Shown piece after piece: positions 1 to 5,610 of a stretch of DNA of 11,286 nt (its first letter is position 1; each line of letters begins with the position of its first letter). Made by a program: the position numbers and the translations under genes. The notes under the pieces are model-generated. The model was not told where the DNA came from. It saw only the letters and a list, made by a program, of their open reading frames with translations, and did not search any database. Origin of the DNA: JALZHR01 sp036388635 (GTDB lineage: Bacteria > Acidobacteriota > Blastocatellia > Pyrinomonadales > Pyrinomonadaceae); the NCBI GenBank assembly GCA_036388635.1, contig DASVRL010000014.1, forward strand, positions 1 to 11,286, written 5' to 3'.

Positions 1-57
1 GATTGGGGTTATTGTTACCCGGACGATTTATTTTTTGAAACGCTTCCAGCGAAATAA
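1..57 (+). CDS. C-terminal tail of an upstream gene (partial)
   Basis: Frame 1 is open from the window edge to a TAA at 55-57 and encodes 18 residues (DWGYCYPDDLFFETLPAK). The composition, rich in aromatic residues and Asp, reads like a genuine protein C-terminus. The stop lies 7 nt before the ATG at 65, a spacing typical of co-transcribed genes. Too little is visible to name a family. Its main value is that it argues against starting the next gene at the TTG at 35, which would overlap this tail. Confidence 0.5.
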   Translation, partial: DWGYCYPDDLFFETLPAK

Positions 58-64
58 AAGTTTT

Positions 65-994
65 ATGAATCAAAACGCTTTTGCAAAAAAAACCGCTTTT
101 CCCGCGCTTCCGCTTTCGGAATGGAAAGCAACGAAAAACACTCTGCATCTTTATTTGCAGATTGTCGGGAAAATCCGGCTTGCCACTTTTCCGCGGCTCA
201 ATCACTGGTGGCACGTTCCGTTCTACGTTTCGACGCGCGGCTTGACGACGCGCCCGATTCCCTACGGCTTCGGCAGCTTCGAGATTGAATTCGATTTTAT
301 CGAGCACCGGCTGAAAATTCTGACGAATCAGGGCGAGCGGCGCGAGTTTGCGCTGGAAGACGGTTTGACGGTCGGCGATTTTTACCGGCGGGTTTTCGAC
401 AATCTCGCCGCGCTCGGCATCGAAGCGGAAATCCGCGCCGTGCCTTACGAAGCGCCGAGCAAAACGCCGTTTGCCGAGGACGCCGAGAATAAATCTTACG
501 ACCGGGAATATGTCGAGCGTTTTCGGCAAATCCTGGTCGGCGTCAATGCGATTTTCGAGGAATTTCGCGGGCGCTTTACCGGCAAATCGACGCCGGTTCA
601 CCTCTTCTGGCACAGTTTTGATCTGGCTTTGACCAGATTTTCGGGAAAACCCGCGCCCGTCCGCGACGAAGCCGGAACAGTCGAGCGCGAAGCCTATTCG
701 CACGAAGTCGTCAGCTTCGGTTTCTGGACGGGCGACGACAATGTCGCCGCGCCCGCTTTTTATTCTTACACCGCGCCCGAGCCGAAAAATTTATCGGACG
801 AGCCTTTACAGCCCGAAGCCGCGTTCTGGGGCGAATCCGGCGGCGGGCATCTGGCGCTTTTGATGTATGACGAGGTGCGAAAAGCGGCGAGCCCGCGCGA
901 AGCGGTTCTGGAATTTCTGGAAAGCGCGTATCAGGCGGGCGCCAAACTCGCCGGTTGGGAGACGGCGGAATTCGAGTTAAAAAATCTTAAATAA
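65..994 (+). CDS. DUF5996 family protein
   Basis: This protein of about 309 residues is recognised as DUF5996 by its opening region: FPALPLSEWKATKNTLHLYL, then QIVGKI and a Trp-rich NHWWHVPFYV stretch. Further support comes from a central HLFWHSFDLALTRFSG block and a C-terminal FWGESGGG...LLMYDEVR segment followed by an alanine-rich helix. The family is uncharacterised and no catalytic residues can be assigned. There is no signal peptide or membrane segment, so it is probably cytosolic. I prefer ATG 65 over the in-frame TTG at 35 because the family similarity begins after it and because an upstream gene appears to end at 57. The frame is technically open to the window edge. A weak AAAAG lies just upstream. 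The next gene follows after 26 nt, compatible with one operon. Confidence 0.85.
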   Translation: MNQNAFAKKTAFPALPLSEWKATKNTLHLYLQIVGKIRLATFPRLNHWWHVPFYVSTRGLTTRPIPYGFGSFEIEFDFIEHRLKILTNQGERREFALEDGLTVGDFYRRVFDNLAALGIEAEIRAVPYEAPSKTPFAEDAENKSYDREYVERFRQILVGVNAIFEEFRGRFTGKSTPVHLFWHSFDLALTRFSGKPAPVRDEAGTVEREAYSHEVVSFGFWTGDDNVAAPAFYSYTAPEPKNLSDEPLQPEAAFWGESGGGHLALLMYDEVRKAASPREAVLEFLESAYQAGAKLAGWETAEFELKNLK

Positions 995-1020
995 TTGTTC
1001 TCGAAAGCAATACGGGTTCG

Positions 1021-2049
1021 ATGAGAAATTTTTCCGAAGCCGAAAAGCAGTTGTTGATTGCGGCGGGCTGGCTGAAAAGCCGCTACGGTTTAATGTCCGG
1101 TTTTGACGCCGGCTCGATGGCAAATATTGAAAATTTAAGAAAATTCGGCGAAATATGGTTCGGTAAATATCTGGTCGATTGGTCGGCGGCGTTTGAAAAT
1201 CTGCTCAATGAAGATTATTTATCCGAAACCGGCGGCGTTTTCGCGCCGACGGAAAAAGGAAGTCTCGCCCGAAAAGCCGTCGAAACCGAAAATCCTTTAT
1301 GGCTGTACGAATACGACAACTTTTTCGAAGCGGCGACCGAAAGCCGGGCGCACGCGCTTTTTTGCGAAAAGGTTTACGGCGTAAATCTCTGCCAGCACGG
1401 ACTGGCTGATGTTTTTCAATTAAAAAAACTGCTCGAAGCTTTGCGCTTAAGCGCGGACGAGCGCGTTCTGGATTTAGGCTGCGGCAACGGTTTTATCACC
1501 GAATACCTGCAAAGCGAAACGGGCGCGTTTTTTCACGGCGTCGATATTTCCGCCGAAGCGATCCGGCAGGCGCGCGATAGAACGCCGAACGAACGGCTTG
1601 CTTTCAGCGTCGGAAATATGAATCATTTGCAAATCGAGCCGCGCGCTTTCGATTGCGCCGTTTCGATAGACACGCTTTATTACGCGGACAATTTGGAAGA
1701 AACTCTGAAACAAATCGTTTCGATTCTGAAACCTTCGACGGGACGAATCGGAATATTTTACACGCAGTGGATAAACAATCTCGCCGAGCGCGAAAATTTA
1801 CTGCCCGAAAACACGTATCTGGCAAAACTTTTGGAAAAATACGATTTAAAATTTCGGGCGCTCGATTTGACCGTCAACGAAACCGAACACTGGCGAAAAA
1901 AAGTCGAGGTTTTAGAAGAACTGAAACCGCAGTTCGAGCGCGAAGGAAATCTGAATTTGTATAATTACAGGTACGCGGAAGCGGCGCGCTACGCCAATTG
2001 GGATTTAGCCAAACGCAGCCGCTATCTTTATCATATATCATTGTCATAA
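1021..2049 (+). CDS. winged-helix-like N-terminus fused to class I SAM-dependent methyltransferase
   Basis: The protein has 342 residues. Residues 149-157 read VLDLGCGNG, the classical glycine-rich SAM-binding motif I. GVDIS at 173-177 supplies the acidic residue after strand 2 (D175), and FDCAVSIDTLYY around 210-221 fits motif IV of the Rossmann-fold methyltransferases (Methyltransf_11/25 type). The first 110 or so residues are not part of the fold. Residues 58-88 (FENLLNEDYLSETGG, then FAPTEKGSLARKAV) look like the recognition helix and wing of a winged-helix domain; this is inferred from pattern only. The substrate is unknown; a small molecule is as likely as a macromolecule. The ATG at 1021 has no Shine-Dalgarno sequence. 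The gene lies between the DUF5996 gene and ltaE on the same strand. Confidence 0.85.
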   Translation: MRNFSEAEKQLLIAAGWLKSRYGLMSGFDAGSMANIENLRKFGEIWFGKYLVDWSAAFENLLNEDYLSETGGVFAPTEKGSLARKAVETENPLWLYEYDNFFEAATESRAHALFCEKVYGVNLCQHGLADVFQLKKLLEALRLSADERVLDLGCGNGFITEYLQSETGAFFHGVDISAEAIRQARDRTPNERLAFSVGNMNHLQIEPRAFDCAVSIDTLYYADNLEETLKQIVSILKPSTGRIGIFYTQWINNLAERENLLPENTYLAKLLEKYDLKFRALDLTVNETEHWRKKVEVLEELKPQFEREGNLNLYNYRYAEAARYANWDLAKRSRYLYHISLS

Positions 2050-2080
2050 AGGCATTATTTAACATTATTTAATTAGCGGA

Positions 2081-3115
2081 ATGATTGATTTACGAAGCGA
2101 CACAGTGACCCGACCGACGCCCGCGATGCGCCGCGCGATGGCGGAAGCGGAAGTCGGCGACGACGTTTACGGCGAAGACCCGACGGTTAATCTTCTTCAG
2201 GAGCGCGCCGCCGAGATGTTCGGCAAAGAAGCCGCGCTTTTCGTGCCGACCGGCTCGATGGGCAATCAAATCGCCGTCAAGCTGCACACGCGCGGCGGCG
2301 ACGAAATCATCATCGAAGAACGCGGGCACATTTTTAATTACGAATTGGGCGCGCCTTCAGCTATCGCGGGCGTCGTGGTGCGCCCGGTGCGCAGCCAGTC
2401 GCCGACCGGAATGCTGACGTGGGACGAAATCGCGGCGGCGCTGCGCGTCAATCAAACGTATTACGTCTCGCCGACCGGTTTGATTTGTCTGGAAAACACG
2501 CATAATTTCGGCGGCGGAAGCGTGATGACCGCTGAAGAAACGACGAAAATCTGCGAGCAGGCGCACGCGCTCGATTTGCCCGTTCACCTGGACGGCGCGC
2601 GGATTTTCAACGCGGCGACGGCTTTAAATGAATCGGTCGCCGATTTAACAAAAAATTGCGATTCGGTTCAGTTTTGTTTGTCGAAAGCTTTGGGCGCGCC
2701 GGTCGGTTCGATGCTTCTGGGCAAAAAAGATTTTATCGCGCAGGCGCGCATCTGGCGCAAACGGCTCGGCGGCGGAATGCGCCAGGTCGGAGTTTTAGCG
2801 GCGGCAGGACTCGTCGCGCTGGAAGAAACGCCTGAACTGCTGCACATCGACCACGAAAACGCCAAAAAATTGGCGGAAGGCGTGGCGAATCTGAAAGGCG
2901 TTTCGATTGACGCCGGCAAAGTCGTAACGAATATCGTCATTTTCGACGTCGCGGCGACGGGCAAAACTCCCGCCGAGATTGTCGCCGCATTAAAAGAGCG
3001 CGGAATTTTAGCCATCGGCTTTGCCGGCACGATTCGGATGGTGACGCACTACGACATCGCGCGCGAAGACATCGAAAAAACGATAAAGGCGCTGGGCAAA
3101 ATTTTAGGAGAATAA
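2081..3115 (+). CDS. ltaE: low-specificity L-threonine aldolase
   Basis: This PLP-dependent enzyme cleaves L-threonine and L-allo-threonine to glycine and acetaldehyde in the cytosol. The 344 residues match the usual family length. The N-terminus MIDLRSDTVTRPTPAMRRAM is the family signature. GDDVYGEDPTVNLLQ at 26-40 and TGSMGNQIA at 57-65 follow. H83 (RGHIF) is at the cofactor-stacking position, DGAR at 171-174 binds cofactor, and K202 in CLSKALGAPVGS is the Schiff-base lysine. These are assigned by comparison with E. coli LtaE from memory. All key residues are present. The start at ATG 2081 is fixed by homology. The end overlaps the ribosome-binding site of the next gene, implying translational coupling. 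Confidence 0.95.
   Translation: MIDLRSDTVTRPTPAMRRAMAEAEVGDDVYGEDPTVNLLQERAAEMFGKEAALFVPTGSMGNQIAVKLHTRGGDEIIIEERGHIFNYELGAPSAIAGVVVRPVRSQSPTGMLTWDEIAAALRVNQTYYVSPTGLICLENTHNFGGGSVMTAEETTKICEQAHALDLPVHLDGARIFNAATALNESVADLTKNCDSVQFCLSKALGAPVGSMLLGKKDFIAQARIWRKRLGGGMRQVGVLAAAGLVALEETPELLHIDHENAKKLAEGVANLKGVSIDAGKVVTNIVIFDVAATGKTPAEIVAALKERGILAIGFAGTIRMVTHYDIAREDIEKTIKALGKILGE
3105..3110 (+). promoter_or_regulatory. Shine-Dalgarno TAGGAG for the MmcQ/YjbR gene
   Basis: TAGGAG lies inside the last codons of ltaE, 6 nt before the ATG at 3117. It is one of the few clear Shine-Dalgarno sites in this window, and it supports coupled translation of the two genes. Confidence 0.75.
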
Positions 3116-3116
3116 A

Positions 3117-3467
3117 ATGGACATCGAAGAAATCCGCCGGTTCTGTCTTTCGTTTCCGCACGCGACCGAAGACGTCAAATGGGGAAATGATTTGACGTTT
3201 ACGGTCGGCAAAAAAATGTTTGCGGTGACAGGACTGGAAACGGCGGAAAATATTTCTCTGTCTTTCAAATGCACGCCCGAAAAGTTTGCCGAGCTGACGG
3301 AAAAAGCCGGCATCGTTCCCGCTCATTACGTCGCGCGTTATCATTGGGTCACGGTGCAGAAACTCGACGCGCTGAAAACAGATGAGTTGAAGAGTTTAAT
3401 CAAACAGTCGTATGAAATGGTCTGGGAAAAACTGCCGAAAAAGCTTAAAAATAATTTGAATTCGTAA
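3117..3467 (+). CDS. MmcQ/YjbR family protein
   Basis: This small protein of 116 residues belongs to the MmcQ/YjbR (DUF419) family. Members adopt a fold related to the CyaY/double-stranded DNA-binding fold, and their cellular role is unresolved. Family features are the N-terminal IEEIRRFCLSFPHATEDVKW, then LTFTVGKKMFAV and SLSFKCTPEKF. Also present are the PAHYVARYHWVTV segment at 68-80 and the C-terminal SYEMVWEKLPKKLK. Length is normal, with no truncation. Its ATG is one base after the ltaE stop, with a good TAGGAG site, so it is almost certainly expressed with ltaE. DNA binding is often annotated for the family but cannot be seen in the sequence. Confidence 0.9.
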   Translation: MDIEEIRRFCLSFPHATEDVKWGNDLTFTVGKKMFAVTGLETAENISLSFKCTPEKFAELTEKAGIVPAHYVARYHWVTVQKLDALKTDELKSLIKQSYEMVWEKLPKKLKNNLNS

Positions 3468-3475
3468 TAATTACA

Positions 3476-3574
3476 ATTGATGAATTTCACCGGGAGTTTA
3501 AACGCGCGCCGCGGGAAAACAGCGAAAGGCTTGAGCTTTTGATTGATTTAGACAGAATCCCGGAAATCAAATAA
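3476..3574 (+). pseudogene. short coding-like remnant between the MmcQ/YjbR gene and cmk
   Basis: The reading frame ending at the TAA at 3572-3574 encodes 32 residues: IDEFHREFKRAPRENSER, then LELLIDLDRIPEIK. It is a hydrophilic, helix-like sequence whose codons look like those of neighbouring genes. The frame is open only from 3455 and has no ATG, GTG or TTG in phase, so it is probably the 3' end of a decayed gene. An unusual ATT start or chance are the alternatives. It sits in the 118-bp gap immediately before cmk. I do not recognise the family. Confidence 0.25.
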
Positions 3575-3585
3575 ACTAAAATCCG

Positions 3586-4272
3586 ATGATAATCGCCATT
3601 GACGGACCTTCGGGAGCGGGCAAATCCACGCTCGGCAAGATGCTGGCAAAAAAACTGAACCTGCTTTATCTCGACACGGGCGCGATGTACCGCGCCGTCG
3701 GCTTGGCTGTTTTGGAAAGCGAAACGGCTTTTGAAAATACGGCGAAAGTTGCCGAAATCGCCGAAAACGCGAAAATCGAGCTGGTCGGCGAGCCGGAAAA
3801 TCTACAGGTAAAACTCGGCGGGCGCGACGTTTCAAAAGAAATTCGCACCGGCGAGGTCGGGCAGGCGGCTTCGATTGTCTCGACGATTTCCGAAGTTCGC
3901 CGGATTCTGGTCGAGCATCAGAGACTTTTGGGAGAAACGGCGCCGCACGGCTGCGTTCTCGACGGGCGCGATATCGGAACCGTCGTTTTTCCGAACGCGG
4001 ACGTAAAATTTTTTCTGACGGCGAATCCGCAAGCCAGAGCGCGCCGCCGCTACGAAGAAGATTTGGCGCGCGGGCTGGAGGCGACCTACGAAAAAACTTT
4101 CGAAGAAATCACGCTGCGCGACAAACGCGACGTTTCGCGCGCCGATTCGCCGCTTTCGATTGCCGCCGACGCGATTGTGATCGACACGAGCGAGCTGAAT
4201 TTAACCGAAGTTTTTGAGCAAATGACCGACATCGTGCGCGAAATCGAGAAGACAAATTACGAGACGCCGTAA
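3586..4272 (+). CDS. cmk: cytidylate kinase
   Basis: This cytosolic enzyme phosphorylates CMP and dCMP with ATP in pyrimidine nucleotide synthesis and salvage. The 228 residues match the usual length. The P-loop is GPSGAGKST at 7-15, directly after the start as in the family. LDTGAMYRAVG at 29-39 forms part of the NMP-binding site, and LDGRDIGTVVFPNA at 125-138 is the conserved central block. The lid-like RDKRDVSRADSPL at 178-190 carries the conserved Arg/Asp residues. All signatures are intact. The ATG at 3586 has no Shine-Dalgarno sequence; an AT-rich TAAAAT lies 3 nt upstream, so an essentially leaderless or very short 5' end is possible. rpsA, a frequent partner of cmk, is not next to it; a tRNA unit follows. 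Confidence 0.95.
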   Translation: MIIAIDGPSGAGKSTLGKMLAKKLNLLYLDTGAMYRAVGLAVLESETAFENTAKVAEIAENAKIELVGEPENLQVKLGGRDVSKEIRTGEVGQAASIVSTISEVRRILVEHQRLLGETAPHGCVLDGRDIGTVVFPNADVKFFLTANPQARARRRYEEDLARGLEATYEKTFEEITLRDKRDVSRADSPLSIAADAIVIDTSELNLTEVFEQMTDIVREIEKTNYETP

Positions 4273-4282
4273 ACCGGCTAAT

Positions 4283-4311
4283 TTGACTTGAGATTCCACA
4301 ATCGCTAACAT
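4283..4311 (+). promoter_or_regulatory. sigma-70-type promoter of the tRNA-Arg gene
   Basis: TTGACT (4283-4288) matches the -35 consensus at 5 of 6 positions. A 17-bp spacer separates it from TAACAT (4306-4311), a 4 of 6 match to TATAAT. Transcription would begin near 4318, leaving a leader of about 9 nt before the tRNA at 4327. The position directly after the cmk stop makes the tRNA independent of cmk. Confidence 0.6.
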
Positions 4312-4326
4312 TTAAACTTGCTTTTT

Positions 4327-4400
4327 GCTCCCGTAGCTCAGTTGGATAGAGCAACAGCCTTCTAAGCTGTGGGTCGCACGTTCAAGTCGTGCCGGGGGTA
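4327..4400 (+). tRNA. tRNA-Arg(UCU)
   Basis: The cloverleaf can be folded by eye. Acceptor strands are 4327-4333 and 4393-4399, and the D arm carries GTAGCTCAGTTGGATAGAGC. The anticodon stem ACAGC/GCTGT encloses loop CTTCTAA with anticodon TCT at 4361-4363. The T stem GCACG/CGTGC encloses loop TTCAAGT. The discriminator is A4400. The anticodon reads AGA and AGG arginine codons. CCA is not encoded (TTC follows). Two acceptor pairs are wobbles, G1-U72 and U3-G70, which is unusual but leaves five Watson-Crick pairs. Confidence 0.93.
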
Positions 4401-4410
4401 TTCAACATCG

Positions 4411-4456
4411 AAAAAGCGGTGAGTTTCTGATCAGAAACTCACCGCTTTTTTTGTTT
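4411..4456 (+). terminator. Rho-independent terminator of the tRNA-Arg unit
   Basis: Positions 4411-4450 form a perfect 40-nt palindrome centred on TGATCA, with 20-nt arms AAAAAGCGGTGAGTTTCTGA and its exact complement. The descending arm runs into a T tract (TTTTTTTG then TTTT). It lies 10 nt after the tRNA. The A tract at the left end means it could also terminate transcription on the opposite strand. It should prevent read-through into the exonuclease gene. Confidence 0.85.
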
Positions 4457-4490
4457 TCAAATAAATTCGCTCTCGCCTTTCGCGATTTGT

Positions 4491-4496
4491 TAAAAT
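4491..4496 (+). promoter_or_regulatory. possible -10 element of the exonuclease gene (leaderless mRNA candidate)
   Basis: TAAAAT matches TATAAT at 5 of 6 positions and ends 6 nt before the ATG at 4503. No -35 element is obvious and no Shine-Dalgarno precedes the ATG. Because the preceding terminator isolates the gene, a promoter must lie in 4451-4502, and this is the best candidate. It would place the transcription start at or next to the ATG. Confidence 0.35.
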
Positions 4497-4502
4497 TTAA
4501 AA

Positions 4503-5528
4503 ATGGATTTAATCAGTTTGAGCGAGCGCGGGCTGTATGTCGAGGCGGGCGATTTTTACATCGACCCGTGGCAGCCGGTGGAAAAAGCCGTCCTGACGCA
4601 CGCGCACGCCGACCACACTTATCGCGGTTCGAAAAATTATCTGGTTTCGAAAGCGGGCGAGCGGCTTTTTCGCACGCGTTTGTGGAACGAAGGCAATATC
4701 GAAACGCTTGCCTACGGTGAAACGCGCACGATTGGCGGCGTTAAAGTTTCGTTTCATTCGGCGGGTCACGTTTTAGGGTCGTCGCAGGTGCGCGTCGAAT
4801 ACAAAGGCGAAGTCTGGGTGGCTTCGGGCGATTACAAATTAACGAAAGACCCGACCTGCGCGCCGTTCGAACACGTCAAATGCCACACTTTTATCACCGA
4901 AGCGACTTTCGGGCTGCCGATTTATCGCTGGACTCCGCCCGATATTTTGTTCTCGGACATGAGCGATTGGTGGCGCACGAACGCGGAAAAAGGCAAAGCG
5001 TCGGTGATTTTCGCTTATTCATTGGGGAAAGCGCAGCGCATTATGAAAAGCGTCGATGCTTCCATCGGAAAAATCTACACGCACGGCGCGGTCGAAAAAC
5101 TAACGCAGGAATACCGCGAATCGGGCGTTGAATTGCCGCCGACCGAATATGTCGGCGCGGTCGAAAATAAAAAAGATTTTATCGGCTCGCTCGTCGTCGC
5201 GCCGCCTTCCGCGCAGGACACGCCGTGGCTGCGCAAATTCGGCAACGCTTCGACCGCGTTTGCTTCCGGCTGGATGCGGATTCGGGGCGCGCGCCGGCGG
5301 CGCGCCGTCGACAGAGGTTTTATTTTGTCCGACCACGCCGATTGGGACGAGCTTTTAACGGCGATTGCGGCAACCGAAGCCGAAAAAATTCTGGTCACGC
5401 ACGGCACGACCGAACCGCTCGTCCGTTATTTGCAAAATCGAGGCACAGACGCGCGCCCGCTGAAAACCAGATACGCGGGCGAATCGCCGGAAATCGGGCT
5501 GGCGGGAACTGAGATTGACGAAGAATAA
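4503..5528 (+). CDS. DNA ligase-associated exonuclease, metallo-beta-lactamase fold
   Basis: This 341-residue protein belongs to the MBL-fold exonuclease family found beside ATP-dependent DNA ligases (the 'Exo' of the Lhr/MPE/ligase/Exo repair cluster). The N-terminus GLYVEAGDFYIDPW is typical of the family. The metal motif HAHADH spans 33-38 (H33, H35, D37, H38). Further ligands are H89 (SAGHVLGSS), D110 (ASGDYK), H278 (LSDHADW) and H300 (VTHGT), a full di-metal set as in beta-CASP-like nucleases. It should trim DNA ends in the cytosol, with the neighbouring ligase as the sealing partner. The ATG at 4503 is the only sensible start, because family similarity begins within a few residues. The gene follows a terminator, so it opens a new transcription unit. 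The ligase follows after 82 bp of repeat-rich spacer. Confidence 0.9.
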   Translation: MDLISLSERGLYVEAGDFYIDPWQPVEKAVLTHAHADHTYRGSKNYLVSKAGERLFRTRLWNEGNIETLAYGETRTIGGVKVSFHSAGHVLGSSQVRVEYKGEVWVASGDYKLTKDPTCAPFEHVKCHTFITEATFGLPIYRWTPPDILFSDMSDWWRTNAEKGKASVIFAYSLGKAQRIMKSVDASIGKIYTHGAVEKLTQEYRESGVELPPTEYVGAVENKKDFIGSLVVAPPSAQDTPWLRKFGNASTAFASGWMRIRGARRRRAVDRGFILSDHADWDELLTAIAATEAEKILVTHGTTEPLVRYLQNRGTDARPLKTRYAGESPEIGLAGTEIDEE

Positions 5529-5530
5529 AA

Positions 5531-5604
5531 GAAACGCAGAACGCGTGAACGCCCGAACGCGGAATAAAGAATTCATCGTTCACGCGTTTCGCGTTCGGGC
5601 GTTC
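5531..5604. repeat. composite inverted-repeat element between exonuclease and ligase genes
   Basis: Two inverted repeats interlock here. Pair A is 12 bp: AACGCGTGAACG at 5540-5551 with its complement at 5577-5588. Pair B is 15 bp: GAACGCCCGAACGCG at 5547-5561 with its complement at 5590-5604. The order is A, B then A', B', so the two stems cross and overlap at 5547-5551. They are therefore mutually exclusive or pseudoknot-like rather than nested. GAACGC recurs at 5539, 5547 and 5555 (8-bp period), and GCGTTC at 5591 and 5599 (again 8 bp). It may be a REP- or MITE-like intergenic repeat or an RNA structure in the ligase leader. It is not a standard terminator, as no T tract follows. Confidence 0.75.
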
Positions 5605-5610
5605 TAACAG

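Noticed and set aside
35..64. TTG start at 35 for the DUF5996 gene
   Set aside because: It would overlap a coding-like tail ending at 57 and adds residues outside the family region. ATG 65 is the better start.
2053..2072. Tandem 10-bp repeat CATTATTTAA x2 between the methyltransferase gene and ltaE
   Set aside because: Only two copies in a short AT-rich spacer. It could be chance or a weak promoter, and nothing further supports a function.
2937..3344. 135-codon minus-strand frame spanning the ltaE-MmcQ/YjbR junction
   Set aside because: It overlaps two well-supported genes on the other strand and has an Arg/Phe/Ser-rich composition typical of a shadow frame.
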